A stretch of 43,911 nucleotides of DNA from Limnothrix sp. RL_2_0 (GCA_012033055.1 JAAUPR010000005.1:6973-50883); one strand, 5' to 3'. Shown: positions 16,787-25,923, counted from the first letter of the stretch. Notes: a model not told the origin generated them from the letters alone. Made by a program: numbers and translations.

Positions 16787-17674
16787 ATGAAAAATCATTA
16801 CCTAACCCGTTCTCTCGCTGTTCTAGTCGGGATGCTCAGTGTTCTACTCGGTAGTTGTGAACCGGAAGAGACCATCTCCTCTGCCGCAAATTCTTCTGAA
16901 ACTGAAGCTGTCACCACTCCAGAGCAATCCGCTACAATCCGCCCTGCTGAGGCTGAAACTACCACCTCTGAGTCACAACCGACTACCAATGTGCAGTCCT
17001 CAAATTTTGAGATTTCCCACTACAGCAATGAAGACTGGGCGATCGCCGTTGTAAACACTGGCAATTTTGAGACTCCGAATTTGACTTATTACGCTTGCGA
17101 TCAAGGCAAAGCTAATTGCATAGAGTTGACCGGGGGCACAGAAGAATGTGGCGGCGATGTCTGCATTTATGATTGGACGAATGGTAATGTTCGCTATAGT
17201 TTGGAGGTTTCTGAATATGCCAAATTGTTGCAGGTATACGAGAATGACAAGCTGATCTTAGAGTCCACCGATTTGCAACAGGACTATGCGCAGTTTTATG
17301 ACGATGATGTGGATCTTGTGCCACAGGACAGAGAAGAAGTGGCGGGGATTTCTGAAGCGCAATTAAAAGCTCTATTACCCAAGATTCAAAAGGCTGTTTT
17401 TACTGAAAATTGGCAAACCTTGGCAGACATAAGTGCAGATTCGGTCAACGTCAAATTTTCTGAGGATGCGGAAATGACCGCTGTGCCTAAGGCTGCGTTA
17501 GCCAAAACCCTCGCAGAGCAAGATCTAAAGACTTGGAAAATGCGCGTGATGACCCAGACTTTTGAGGATCTGTTTTTAAATCAGTACGGTGCAATGATTG
17601 GTCAAGGTTCCATCTGGATTGGCAGCAAAGCTATGGAGGATCCTGCTCAGATTATCACGATCAATATTTGGTAA
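16787..17674 (+). CDS. Predicted lipoprotein of unknown function
   Basis: The 295-residue protein starts with a lipoprotein signal peptide ending in a lipobox (VLLGSC, acylated cysteine at residue 24). A T/S/E-rich linker runs to about residue 75. A small domain follows with two cysteine pairs (YYACDQGKANCIEL, then EECGGDVCIYDW), and the end is an alpha/beta region (LLPKIQKAVFTENWQTLADI onward). It is expected on the periplasmic face of a membrane. No family was recognised. It converges with the ABC transporter gene, whose stop is 11 bases away. Confidence 0.75.
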   Translation: MKNHYLTRSLAVLVGMLSVLLGSCEPEETISSAANSSETEAVTTPEQSATIRPAEAETTTSESQPTTNVQSSNFEISHYSNEDWAIAVVNTGNFETPNLTYYACDQGKANCIELTGGTEECGGDVCIYDWTNGNVRYSLEVSEYAKLLQVYENDKLILESTDLQQDYAQFYDDDVDLVPQDREEVAGISEAQLKALLPKIQKAVFTENWQTLADISADSVNVKFSEDAEMTAVPKAALAKTLAEQDLKTWKMRVMTQTFEDLFLNQYGAMIGQGSIWIGSKAMEDPAQIITINIW

Positions 17675-17684
17675 AGACTGACTA

Positions 17685-18671
17685 CTAGGCGATCGCCTTA
17701 AAATCTTCCTCGATGTGGGCGTTGGGGTCATGCTCACGGATCTTCTGGATGAAAAAGTCTTCCAAGGAAGGTCGGGCCAACTTAAGGTCAAGGAGCTGTA
17801 CCCCCATCAGATCTAACGATGCGATGAATTCTTGGCGATCGCCGACCAGATGTCCCACCCAATTATCATTTTTCCTGCGGAGATCCGGAACCCACTGTTG
17901 CAATAATTCCGCCGTGCCACCTTTCACCACAATTTGATAACGATCGGCCGTTCCCAATAGATCCTCTAACGTGCCCTTACAAATGATTTCACCCTTAGAT
18001 AAAATCGCAAGGCGATCGCAGATCTGCTCCACATCCGTCAAAATATGCGAATTGAAAAAAATCGTTTTACCCTGCTCCTTCAGCGAAAGAATAATCTCCC
18101 GCACCTGAAATCGTCCCAGCGGATCCAAACCAGACATCGGCTCATCCAGAAACACCAAATCCGGGTCATTAATCAACGCCTGCGCCATCCCCACCCGCTG
18201 CAACATGCCCTTCGAATACTTCCGCATCTGCCGCTTTTTCGCCACCTCCTGAGCCAGCCCGACCGTATCCAACAGAGATTTAATCCGCTTTTGGCGCTGC
18301 ATTTTTGGGATCTGGAACAAGCCCCCCGTAAAATCTAAAAATTCCCACGCCGTCAAATAGTCATAAAAATATGCATTTTCTGGCAAATAACCAATGTGTT
18401 GTCTAGTCGGGCGATCGCCGAAAGGTTTTCCCAGTAGCGTTGCCTTCCCCGAACTCGACCGAATAATGCCCAACAAAATTTTGAGCAGCGTTGTTTTGCC
18501 CGCACCATTAGGCCCTAACAAACCAAACGTTTCCCCCGCCGCCACCTCCAGCGAACAATTCTTTAGCGATTGACTCGTCTTATTCATCCAAAAACCAGTG
18601 CGATAGGTTTTCGATAAATTCCACGTTTTTACCACCGCCATATCATTCTTTAGTTGGGATTCGGGTTTCAT
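17685..18671 (-). CDS. ABC transporter ATP-binding protein
   Basis: The 328-residue ATPase has Walker A GPNGAGKTT (about residue 55), the Q-loop GYLPENAYFYDYL, the signature YSKGMLQRVG, Walker B LVFLDEP with the D-loop SGLDPLG, and a switch histidine in FFNSHIL. The C-terminal ~80 residues form the accessory region typical of ABC-2 type exporters (CcmA/NatA-like). The permease partner is not in the window, so it is encoded elsewhere. The substrate cannot be told. It is divergent from petJ, with ~150 bases between. Confidence 0.88.
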   Translation of the reverse strand: MKPESQLKNDMAVVKTWNLSKTYRTGFWMNKTSQSLKNCSLEVAAGETFGLLGPNGAGKTTLLKILLGIIRSSSGKATLLGKPFGDRPTRQHIGYLPENAYFYDYLTAWEFLDFTGGLFQIPKMQRQKRIKSLLDTVGLAQEVAKKRQMRKYSKGMLQRVGMAQALINDPDLVFLDEPMSGLDPLGRFQVREIILSLKEQGKTIFFNSHILTDVEQICDRLAILSKGEIICKGTLEDLLGTADRYQIVVKGGTAELLQQWVPDLRRKNDNWVGHLVGDRQEFIASLDLMGVQLLDLKLARPSLEDFFIQKIREHDPNAHIEEDFKAIA

Positions 18672-18819
18672 AGTGCGATTTCGTGACGAATTGAAACAAT
18701 TTGAACAATTTCGGTAGAAGCGTTTGAACCAAGCGTCAAGATCGATAAAATGTAGCTTGGTTGATTATATTAAACATTTAACCAATATTTTTTGTGAAGA
18801 GCTTAAAGAGGAAAACCCT

Positions 18820-19173
18820 TTGAAAAAATTACTTGCGATCGCTTTAACCGTACTTGCCACTGTATTTACTTTTGGCGCTCCCGCATTTGCAGCTGATGCC
18901 GCTGCCGGTGCTCAGATCTTTTCCGCAAACTGTGCTGCTTGCCACGCTGGTGGTAACAACGCCGTAATGCCCAACAAAACACTCAAAGAAGCTGCCCTTA
19001 AGAACTTCTTGGCTGGCTACAAAGACGGTAGCAAGTCCCTTGAAGACGCTGTTGCTTACCAAGTCACTAACGGACAAGGTGCAATGCCTGCTTTCGGTGG
19101 TCGTCTAAGCGATGAAGCTATTGCTAACGTGGCCGCTTACGTTGCTGACCAAGCTCAAAACGACAAATGGTAA
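18820..19173 (+). CDS. petJ: Cytochrome c6
   Basis: I choose TTG at 18820: it follows a good Shine-Dalgarno (AGAGGA, 18806-18811) and directly opens a signal peptide (LKKLLAIALTVLATVFTFGA, cleavage after AFA). The longer frame from 18724 has no support upstream. The mature protein is ~93 residues with the heme site CAACH and the axial methionine in GAMPAFGG. Cytochrome c6 carries electrons in the thylakoid lumen from the cytochrome b6f complex to photosystem I or cytochrome oxidase. In many cyanobacteria it replaces plastocyanin under copper shortage. A strong terminator follows. Confidence 0.95.
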   Translation: MKKLLAIALTVLATVFTFGAPAFAADAAAGAQIFSANCAACHAGGNNAVMPNKTLKEAALKNFLAGYKDGSKSLEDAVAYQVTNGQGAMPAFGGRLSDEAIANVAAYVADQAQNDKW

Positions 19174-19227
19174 GCATTACTCTTCTGAGTAATTGACCCA
19201 ACTCACTATTGTGAGTCCTTAAAAATA

Positions 19228-19266
19228 AAAGACCAGTCATTGCATCGAAAAATGGCTGGTCTTTTT
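19228..19266 (+). terminator. Intrinsic terminator of petJ
   Basis: AAAGACCAGTCATT (19228-19241) pairs with AATGGCTGGTCTTT (19251-19264) with one G-T pair, and the T run continues after it. A smaller ACTCAC-TATT-GTGAGT hairpin lies just upstream at 19201-19216. Confidence 0.9.
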
Positions 19267-19333
19267 ACTGCATTATTAAAAATCAACTACCCATCAATCA
19301 CTTGATGTGACGATCAGTCTCTATTTACAAGGA

Positions 19334-20701
19334 CTACACCTTTGTCGCTCTGTTCGGTGAACCAACACCCCGCTCGATCTCACGAACTTTTTTACCGCGC
19401 CACACCAGACGAATCGGCGTTCCCGGAAAACCAAGATCTTTGCGGAATTGTCTTTCGATATAGCGGCGGTAATTGTCGTTAAAACGTTTCGGATCATTTA
19501 CAAATAGGGAAATAGTCGGCGGCTGACTACGCACCTGTGTGCCGTAATAAATTTTGCCCTGCTTACCCTGGCGACTGGTTGGTGGGGAATGCCAAGTGAC
19601 CGCATCTTTAATGACTTCGTTAATCACGGAAGTGCTGACCCGACGACGATGGGACTCGGCGCATTTGTCCACTAAATCCAAAATTTTATTAACCCGCTGG
19701 CCAGTTTCGGCACTGATGAAGAGCATTTCTGCCCAATCCATAAAGAACAATCTATTTTTGAGTTCTTTGCGGTGCTCGTTAATTGTGTAAGTATCTTTTT
19801 CGACGGCATCCCATTTATTAACGATGAGAATAACTGCACGACCTTCATCGATGATACGTCCTGCTAGTTTCATGTCCTGTTCTGTTACGCCGTCGAGGAC
19901 ATCGAGGACAAATAAGACCACATCGGATCGACGGATGGCTTTAAAGGCACGGTTAATGCCAAAAAATTCTGCACCATAATCCACATTTTTTTTCCTGCGT
20001 ATGCCTGCGGTATCGATGAGGCGGTACTTTTGTTCACCTCGTTGTACGAGCATGTCGATGGCGTCGCGGGTTGTGCCGGAGATGGGACTGACGATCGCCC
20101 GTTTTTCTCCGGTGAGGGCATTGAGCAGACTGGACTTGCCAACGTTGGGACGACCGATAATGGCGACGTTGATGGTGTTATCTGCTTCAACTTCGGTGAT
20201 GGTGGGTAGGTATTCGATCACTTTGTCGAGCATTTCCCCTGTGCCGCTGCCGTGGATCGATGAGATGGGGAAGGGTTCACCCATGCCGAGTTCCCAGAAT
20301 TCGGCGGCTTGGACATAGCCATTCTCGATGGATTCGCACTTGTTGACGGCGACTACGATGGGGACTGTTTGTTGGCGTAGCCACTCGGCGATCTCGATAT
20401 CTGCGGCACTTAGTCCGTTTTTGCCATCCACGACGAAAATACCAACGGAGGCTTCATTCAGGGCGATCGCCGCCTGTTCACGGATAAAGGGCAAAAATTC
20501 TTCTTCGTCATCGAACACAATGCCGCCAGTATCGACAATTTGGAAATTTCGGTCTTGCCAAAAGCCGGGGCGATAGGTGCGATCGCGGGTGATGCCGGGC
20601 TGATCATGGACGATCGCCTGCTGATCACCAGCGATACGGTTGACGAGGGTCGATTTGCCCACGTTGGGACGACCGATCACGGCAATAATGGGGAGGTTCA
20701 T
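19334..20701 (-). CDS. der: Ribosome biogenesis GTPase Der (EngA)
   Basis: The start is the ATG at 20701 ([18 protein letters not shown]), where homologues begin; the longer frame to 20827 is unsupported. The 455-residue protein has two tandem GTPase domains. The first has [13 protein letters not shown] and NKCE, and the second (from about residue 178) has [17 protein letters not shown] and NKWD. A KH-like domain lies at the C-terminus. Der acts in assembly of the large ribosomal subunit. It is a single gene, divergent from the NUDIX hydrolase. Confidence 0.95.
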   Translation of the reverse strand: MNLPIIAVIGRPNVGKSTLVNRIAGDQQAIVHDQPGITRDRTYRPGFWQDRNFQIVDTGGIVFDDEEEFLPFIREQAAIALNEASVGIFVVDGKNGLSAADIEIAEWLRQQTVPIVVAVNKCESIENGYVQAAEFWELGMGEPFPISSIHGSGTGEMLDKVIEYLPTITEVEADNTINVAIIGRPNVGKSSLLNALTGEKRAIVSPISGTTRDAIDMLVQRGEQKYRLIDTAGIRRKKNVDYGAEFFGINRAFKAIRRSDVVLFVLDVLDGVTEQDMKLAGRIIDEGRAVILIVNKWDAVEKDTYTINEHRKELKNRLFFMDWAEMLFISAETGQRVNKILDLVDKCAESHRRRVSTSVINEVIKDAVTWHSPPTSRQGKQGKIYYGTQVRSQPPTISLFVNDPKRFNDNYRRYIERQFRKDLGFPGTPIRLVWRGKKVREIERGVGSPNRATKV

Positions 20702-20898
20702 AGGATATTCTGCGGAGACAGGTAGAGAAAAGACTGGATTGTTTCTGCCGAAGTTCGCTACAATTATCAGTACAAGCGAACTTATCTGGAATTTACTGGC
20801 TGAAGCGAAACTAATTAGGATACGCAATTATACAGAATTTTTGGGGCGATCGCCATCATCCGGTATCATTTTCACAGCTTTTAAAGGAGTTTTCGTCT

Positions 20899-21447
20899 AT
20901 GTCTGCCGATTATGAATTACCCCAGCTCCTGCGACCATTGGCTAAGTATTTTGGCTCGAAATTTGACTATGAAGTAAGCCGTATGCGTTTACCTAACGGC
21001 ACTGTGGGGGAATATGGCTGTGTGCGTCATCCCGGTGGTGCGCTGGTAGTGCCGGTGACAGACGACGGCAAACTCGTGGTGGTCAAGCAGTATCGCTTCG
21101 CAATGCAAGGTCGGATTATCGAATTTCCTGCCGGTACGATTGAAGATGGGGACGATGCCCTTACTACGGTGAAACATGAGTTGCCAGAGGAAGCGGGTTA
21201 CAGCGGCGAAAATTGGCAGTTTCTCGGTAAATTTCCCATTTGTCCCGGCTATTCCGATGAGTGGATTTTTTCCTATTTGGCGACGGGTTTGACGAAGCTG
21301 GATAACCCTCCCGCTCAGGATGAGGATGAAGATATTGAGGTGTTGTTATTCACCCCAGAGGAATTTGAGGCGGCGATTAAAAGGGGCGATCGCATTGATG
21401 CGAAAACGATTGCTAGCTTTTATTTAGCAAAACCTTTTTTCTCGTAA
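20899..21447 (+). CDS. NUDIX hydrolase, ADP-ribose pyrophosphatase-like
   Basis: The ATG at 20899 has an AAAGGAG ribosome site at 20881-20887. The 182-residue protein contains a Nudix box at about residues 76-98 (GTIEDGDDA then HELPEEAGY). Two consensus positions differ: the first E of G-x5-E is D and the R of REUxEE is H, while the metal-binding EE is kept. The surrounding sequence (VVKQYRFAMQGRIIEFPAG, then CPGYSDEWI) is that of ADP-sugar pyrophosphatases. The altered residues may lower activity, and the exact substrate is uncertain. Confidence 0.85.
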   Translation: MSADYELPQLLRPLAKYFGSKFDYEVSRMRLPNGTVGEYGCVRHPGGALVVPVTDDGKLVVVKQYRFAMQGRIIEFPAGTIEDGDDALTTVKHELPEEAGYSGENWQFLGKFPICPGYSDEWIFSYLATGLTKLDNPPAQDEDEDIEVLLFTPEEFEAAIKRGDRIDAKTIASFYLAKPFFS

Positions 21448-21615
21448 TGGGCTAATTGAGTTTTCCGTGATTAATTGGCCTTGATTAATGGGGTTGGCGA
21501 TCGCCTGCTCACTGGTTGCTATGTCTATTTTTTGCTTATTTTAATAACGTGAGTTTAGATTTCGGGCAGCGGACAGCTAAGATCTGATCCACCCCTAAAT
21601 TCCGATACAAAACCC

Positions 21616-23100
21616 ATGGTTGCCTCGATTGTCCCCCCAAATTCTTCTACAAAAAATTGGCAATGGATTCTACGGCGACTCACGGAAATTGTTGGCAAAG
21701 ATGGCGTTGTGCGGCGCAAAGAAGAAATTCTCACCTATGAATGCGATGGTTTGAGTGCCTATCGTCAACGACCTGCCATCGTGGTACTCCCGAAAACCAC
21801 TGAAGAAATTGCGGCGATCGCCAAACTTTGTCACGAGCAAGAGATCCCATGGGTGGCGCGGGGGGCTGGCACAGGTTTATCGGGGGGCGCATTACCCCTA
21901 GAAAATGGCATTTTAATCGTCACTGCGCGGATGCGAGACATTCTCGATATTGACCTCAAAAATCATCAAATTACCGTGCAACCCGGCGTGATTAATAATT
22001 GGGTGACCCAAGCCGTGAGCGGGGCGGGATTTTATTATGCACCAGATCCCTCTAGCCAAAGTGTCTGTTCCATCGGTGGCAATGTGGCTGAAAATTCGGG
22101 CGGTGTCCACTGCTTTAAATACGGGGTGACGACGAACCATGTTTTGCGGCTTAAAGTGGTGACCCCGGAAGGAGAGATCGTGATCCTCGGCGGCCATGTG
22201 CCAGAAATGCCTGGTTATGACTTAATGGGGGTGTTTGTCGGCTCAGAGGGAACCCTCGGCATCGCCACAGAAATTACGCTGCAAATTCTCAAGCAACCCG
22301 AATCGATTTGTACTTTGCTAGCGGATTTTACCTCCATCGAAGCGGCGGGGAATTCAGTGGCGGCGATCGTCAGTGCGGGCATTATTCCGGCGGGTATGGA
22401 AATTATGGACAATTTCAGTATTAATGCGGTGGAGGATGTGGTGCAGCTCAACTGTTATCCTCGCGATGCCGAGGCGATTTTGCTGGTGGAAATTGATGGG
22501 ATTGTGGAGGAAGTGAAGGCGGCAAAGGAGCGGGTTAAGGCTATTTGCACAGCACAAGGGGCAAGGGCGATCGCCTCAGCCAACGATGTGGAAACTCGCA
22601 TGAAACTCTGGAAGGGTCGAAAATCGGCGTTTGCGGCGGCGGGCAATATGAGTCCCGATTATTTTGTGCAGGATGGGGTGATTCCCCGAACAAAACTGGC
22701 GGAAGTACTCACGGCTATCAATGGGATCGGCGATCGCCACGGTTACAAAATTGCCAATGTTTTCCATGCAGGCGACGGCAATTTGCACCCACTTATTTTG
22801 TACAACAGCGCCATTCCAGGAGACCTTGAGGCGGTTGAGGCTATTGGCGGCGAAATTTTAAAATTATGCGTAGCTAAAGGCGGCAGTATTTCGGGAGAAC
22901 ATGGCATCGGCTCCGACAAAAAAATGTACATGCCTGACATGTTTACCGAGGCAGATCTGGAAACCATGGGCTATGTGCGTAATGCCCTGAACCCAAAAGG
23001 ATTAGCTAATCCTGAAAAACTCTTTCCCACCCCCCGTACCTGTAGTGAATCTGCCAAGATGGTTGATGTCAAAAATCTCCAAGGAGTTGACCTGTTCTAA
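21616..23100 (+). CDS. glcD: Glycolate dehydrogenase subunit GlcD (FAD-linked oxidase)
   Basis: The 494-residue flavoprotein oxidises glycolate, the photorespiratory product, to glyoxylate. The FAD-binding domain (PCMH type) includes VARGAGTGLSGGALPL, DPSSQ and IGGNVAENSGGVHCFKYG. The C-terminal FAD-oxidase domain includes NVFHAGDGNLHPLILY and GSISGEHGIGSDKK. The length and motifs match cyanobacterial GlcD. The iron-sulfur partner GlcF is not adjacent. The ATG at 21616 is preceded by a ~170-base gap holding a HIP1 site. Confidence 0.92.
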   Translation: MVASIVPPNSSTKNWQWILRRLTEIVGKDGVVRRKEEILTYECDGLSAYRQRPAIVVLPKTTEEIAAIAKLCHEQEIPWVARGAGTGLSGGALPLENGILIVTARMRDILDIDLKNHQITVQPGVINNWVTQAVSGAGFYYAPDPSSQSVCSIGGNVAENSGGVHCFKYGVTTNHVLRLKVVTPEGEIVILGGHVPEMPGYDLMGVFVGSEGTLGIATEITLQILKQPESICTLLADFTSIEAAGNSVAAIVSAGIIPAGMEIMDNFSINAVEDVVQLNCYPRDAEAILLVEIDGIVEEVKAAKERVKAICTAQGARAIASANDVETRMKLWKGRKSAFAAAGNMSPDYFVQDGVIPRTKLAEVLTAINGIGDRHGYKIANVFHAGDGNLHPLILYNSAIPGDLEAVEAIGGEILKLCVAKGGSISGEHGIGSDKKMYMPDMFTEADLETMGYVRNALNPKGLANPEKLFPTPRTCSESAKMVDVKNLQGVDLF

Positions 23101-23150
23101 TCTAGCCCTCCTGATCGATCTGTCATACATGTTTTGCAAATAGGCTTTGG

Positions 23151-24116
23151 TTAAACCAAGCTGAGTTGTTGCCAATCCTGCTGAGTGTACTGACGGTCAA
23201 ATAATTGGGGATGAATCATTTCTGTCAAAATCTCGATGGAGTCGATCAGTCTAGGCCCCGGACGATTGAAATAAGCATTGCCATCACAAATGAAGAGTGT
23301 ATTCTCTTTGACAGCTCGCAATTCTTGCCATTGAGGGTGAGCTTTGACATCTGTTAGCATTTCTTGACGAGTCCGTTCTAGGTCGAAACCACAGGGCATA
23401 ATGACGACCACATCGGGATCTTTCGCCAATAAGCTATCCCAAGTGATGTAGGGAGAATGTTCTCCTTGTTTTCCTAAAATATTTTCGCCACCAGCAATTT
23501 CGATTAGTTCGGGTAACCAATTTCCGCCACCCATGAGGGGATCAATCCATTCGATCGCCGCAACTTTTGGGCGTTGCTCTGGGGTGAGATCTTGGGTGCG
23601 CTGTTGACATGCTTCAACGCGATTTTTTAAACCAGTTAAAGTGGGCTGGGGATCTACGTTAAATTGAGTGGCGACACGGGTAATGTCTGCATACACATCC
23701 GCAAGGGTATTGGGTTGTAGGGAAATGAGTTGGGGGTTGAGTTCTCCGCCGAGGCTGGCGATCGCCTGTTCGACATCCCCCAGCGTCACCGCACAAACAT
23801 CACACTGAGCTTGGGTCACAATGTGGGTCGGTTTCAGTTCCCGTAAAACATCGATGTTGACCTCATAGATCCCCAACGCCGCTTGGAGTAATGCCAACAC
23901 ATCCCGATCAATTTCACCGCTAGACCGCTCCGAATTGAGGCGAGCCGCAGTGCAAATCGGCCGACTGGCAATCTCTGCTGGATAATCGCACTCGTGACTA
24001 CGCCCTACCACAAAAGGCGTTAATCCTAAGCAATCTAAAATTTCGGTGGCACTCGGCAACAGCGAGACAATTCTCAAGGATTCGGTAGAAGGCATATCGA
24101 TAAATATTGGGCGCAT
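23151..24116 (-). CDS. Periplasmic-binding-fold protein of the BtuF/FecB type, without a signal peptide
   Basis: The 321-residue protein has the helical-backbone binding fold of cobalamin/iron-siderophore binding proteins: RIVSLLPSATEILDCLGL at the start, VVGRSHECDYP, then LKPTHIVTQAQCDVCAVTL, and IDPLMGGGNWLPELIEIAGG. Unlike transporter subunits it has no signal peptide or lipobox, so it is probably cytoplasmic. The conserved CDVC and HECDYP cysteines may bind a cofactor. No BtuC or BtuD gene is near. The start may be the second ATG (24095, MPSTESL). Confidence 0.8.
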   Translation of the reverse strand: MRPIFIDMPSTESLRIVSLLPSATEILDCLGLTPFVVGRSHECDYPAEIASRPICTAARLNSERSSGEIDRDVLALLQAALGIYEVNIDVLRELKPTHIVTQAQCDVCAVTLGDVEQAIASLGGELNPQLISLQPNTLADVYADITRVATQFNVDPQPTLTGLKNRVEACQQRTQDLTPEQRPKVAAIEWIDPLMGGGNWLPELIEIAGGENILGKQGEHSPYITWDSLLAKDPDVVVIMPCGFDLERTRQEMLTDVKAHPQWQELRAVKENTLFICDGNAYFNRPGPRLIDSIEILTEMIHPQLFDRQYTQQDWQQLSLV

Positions 24117-24178
24117 TGAGCAGATCTCTGACTATTGTAGCGATCGCCTCCCCCTTCCCGAATCTGTCTATAGCCCGA

Positions 24179-24589
24179 CTACACAGGCATCTGCAAAAAA
24201 TCCTGCAAACTGCGACACCCTAGTTTTTGCAAAACCGCATAGCCATGCTTACAGCAAGGACGTTGCAAACCTTCCTCCAGTTGTATTTCCCAATCCTTGC
24301 AATTACACCGCAGACGCTCTTCCTCAATCACCACCGAATAAACCTTTTCATGGGCTGCACTTTTGCAAGCGTAAAGAGTTGGTGTGATGCGACTGAGCAA
24401 AATATCACGGCTTTGCTGCTGCCGAAAATCCACAAAATCCCGCTGAAAATCGAGGGGATCCACCACATTTATTTTGCCATCTTTGAAATGCACCAAAATT
24501 GCTCCATTTCGCCACTGAGAAACTTTTTTCACTCGCTTACTGGTGATTCGCTCGGCAGCACGAACAGACACAAAATAATCTGGACTCAT
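24179..24589 (-). CDS. SWIM-like zinc-finger protein
   Basis: I choose the ATG at 24589 (MSPDYFVSVRAAERI), which has a GGAGG ribosome site ten bases before it. That gives 136 residues; the longer frame to 24646 is unsupported. The C-terminal part has a CxC...CCKHG pattern (RCNCKDWEIQLEEG, then PCCKHGYAVL) like a SWIM zinc finger, which mediates DNA or protein binding. The N-terminal half contains a beta-rich domain (QWRNGAILVHFKDGKINVVD). The UmuD-like gene starts in the opposite direction 260 bases away. Confidence 0.65.
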   Translation of the reverse strand: MSPDYFVSVRAAERITSKRVKKVSQWRNGAILVHFKDGKINVVDPLDFQRDFVDFRQQQSRDILLSRITPTLYACKSAAHEKVYSVVIEEERLRCNCKDWEIQLEEGLQRPCCKHGYAVLQKLGCRSLQDFLQMPV

Positions 24590-24821
24590 CGTTGTATATC
24601 CTCCACGGAATAAAAATGAGCGATGAAAACATTTACTAATACACATCTATTATAGTTTATTTGTACTGTATTTGTGTCGATCTGGGTTCCGTTGATAAAG
24701 ATCTGTGTTGTCGGTGCTTTTTTGTTGGTGTGTGAAGCGTGCTGGCTGCAAGGCTTTGGGTTAATGGCGATCGCCGACATCTATTGATTTTTAGTGAAAA
24801 TAAGTATTTTTGTATTTATAT

Positions 24822-24835
24822 AGTACAATTGCACT
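24822..24835 (+). promoter_or_regulatory. LexA-box-like palindrome before the UmuD-like gene
   Basis: AGTACAATTGCACT is one base from the cyanobacterial LexA consensus AGTAC-N4-GTACT. It ends 13 bases before the likely start at 24849. Nearby TTTGTACTG (about 24660) is a possible second half site. Confidence 0.4.
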
Positions 24836-24848
24836 GTATTCAATTTTG

Positions 24849-25202
24849 ATGTCTTATATCACTATGTTTTGCAACACAATTGATCATCTCCAGTACCCGC
24901 TTAATCTCAACGAATGTCTTGTGCCCCGCCCGACGGATACCTTCTTTTTTACGGTGACGGGGGATGCCGGAGCATTTTTAGGATTGAGTGCGGGGGACGT
25001 GTTGATCGTTGATCGCACGGTGGATGTTGCGCCGCAGCAGATGGCGATCGCCGTTTATGACGGGCAGTTTTCGATTGTGCAGCTGATCGAGGAATACAAA
25101 GATTTGAGCGTGCGATTGAGTGCGAAGTCCGTCAAGCTTTTGGAGGATGTGGATCTAGATATTTGGGGGATTGTGACAGGTTTGGTGCGACAGTTTCAGT
25201 AG
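24849..25202 (+). CDS. UmuD/LexA-type (S24) protein lacking catalytic residues
   Basis: The 117-residue protein matches the C-terminal S24 peptidase domain of UmuD: LNLNECLVPRPTDTFFFTV, GDVLIVDRTVDVAP, IAVYDGQFSIVQLIEEY and DIWGIVTGLVRQF align along their length. The nucleophile motif SGDSM of UmuD is TGDAG here (Ser to Ala), and the catalytic lysine of FTVKKL is replaced in FSIVQL. Self-cleavage is therefore not expected, and no N-terminal segment with a cleavage site is present. It may mimic the processed UmuD' form as a polymerase V accessory or a regulator. No umuC is adjacent. The start may also be the ATG at 24864. Confidence 0.75.
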   Translation: MSYITMFCNTIDHLQYPLNLNECLVPRPTDTFFFTVTGDAGAFLGLSAGDVLIVDRTVDVAPQQMAIAVYDGQFSIVQLIEEYKDLSVRLSAKSVKLLEDVDLDIWGIVTGLVRQFQ

Positions 25203-25342
25203 TTCGCTGCTGTCAAAATTTTGACCGTTCTAGATCGGTTTCACCACAGATTTGCCACGGTGGGGCGATCGCCAATTTTTTCCTAATTGAGGATGAACGG
25301 CGATCGCCTTTTTTCTTCATAACATGACCCAGAATTTTGCAC

Positions 25343-25370
25343 AAAAAAAGAGCCTCCACTCAGGAAGCCC
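25343..25370 (-). terminator. Terminator closing module C / DUF4278 gene
   Basis: On the minus strand GGGCTTCC (from 25370) pairs with GGAGGCTC (ending 25350) with two G-U pairs and a five-base loop. It is followed by seven T. Confidence 0.75.
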
Positions 25371-25408
25371 ATCTCAAACTATTGCCTAAATCTGAAAGGA
25401 ATGACTTT

Positions 25409-25579
25409 CTAATAAGCCACACCACGATACTTCGAACCCTTGTTGTTAATTTCCGTATGAATATGTTGGTATCTTTGATAAGCTTGACCGCGATATTTCG
25501 CACCCTGTTCAGCGATGGTCGCTGGCAGACGAGTCGGTTGATAAGAAAAAGTTGCGCCGTGAAAGTTGAGAGTCGTCAT
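25409..25579 (-). CDS. DUF4278 small protein
   Basis: The 56-codon ORF (ATG 25579, TAG 25409-25411) encodes a protein with the DUF4278 pattern: a NFHGATFSYQPTRLP start and two KYRG units (EQGAKYRGQAYQRYQ and NKGSKYRGVAY). This is a common, uncharacterised cyanobacterial family of 50-120 residues, often near photosynthesis or stress genes. The start lies 25 bases below the second leader core of module C, and a terminator follows the stop by ~40 bases. The function is unknown. The gene is shorter than the usual cutoff for automated calls. Confidence 0.7.
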   Translation of the reverse strand: MTTLNFHGATFSYQPTRLPATIAEQGAKYRGQAYQRYQHIHTEINNKGSKYRGVAY

Positions 25580-25597
25580 TGTTTTTTTGCCCCAAGA

Positions 25598-25630
25598 GAA
25601 AGAAATTGTTGTGATAGAAGAAAAAAAAGT
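25598..25630 (-). repeat. Module C, second leader copy
   Basis: GAAAGAAATTGTTGTGATAG followed by a purine-rich run (plus strand) matches 16206-16223 and 4033-4050. It is the untranslated leader of the DUF4278 gene. Confidence 0.65.
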
Positions 25631-25648
25631 TGTTCAGTCCGATGAGCC

Positions 25649-25759
25649 TTAGTGAACAGAACGAGCGCAGAGTATCCAACTTAGAAGCGGCGCGTAAACT
25701 ACGCAAAAAACCGTGACTAAGGTTGTGAATTGGAAGGCTACGATGAGTTCGTTAGTCAT
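25649..25759 (-). CDS. 36-residue single-span membrane peptide of module C
   Basis: The ATG at 25759 has a CCAAGGATA Shine-Dalgarno directly before it, and 36 codons end at TAA 25649-25651. Residues 6-29 are strongly hydrophobic (core FTTLVTVFCVVYAPLLS), followed by a short basic end. The peptide aligns without gaps with the 33-residue peptide of module A. It sits in a minus-strand cluster with the HLIP and pgr5 genes. By size, topology and context it resembles small light-induced membrane proteins that tune photosystem I or NDH-1 complexes, such as SliP4, but I cannot confirm sequence homology. Confidence 0.5.
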   Translation of the reverse strand: MTNELIVAFQFTTLVTVFCVVYAPLLSWILCARSVH

Positions 25760-25776
25760 TATCCTTGGCTCCGTGA

Positions 25777-25820
25777 GAAAGAAATCGTTGCGTGCTCTAT
25801 GTCTTAAGTATGCTCGTCCG
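25777..25820 (-). repeat. Module C, first leader copy with promoter-proximal sequence
   Basis: GAAAGAAATCGTTGC, then GTGCTCTATGTCTTAAGTAT and TCCG, matches 16270-16312 almost base for base. It ends 18 bases above the ATG at 25759. Confidence 0.65.
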
Positions 25821-25923
25821 CACCGGGAAACTCTGTGACATCAGCGAGGGAATCTTTGTGTCTCTCCTCAGGCGATCGCCTGCCCAATATTACGGAGAAA
25901 AGTAGACCGAAACCCCCATTTAC

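Noticed and set aside
25299-25315. GGCGATCGCC followed by a T run as a dedicated terminator
   Set aside because: It could act as a weak hairpin-plus-T terminator, but HIP1 plus T occurs by chance often here, and no other evidence singles it out.
25649-25759. Naming the 36-residue peptide as SliP4 or a photosystem subunit
   Set aside because: Size and context fit, but I cannot recall or align the reference sequence well enough to claim homology.
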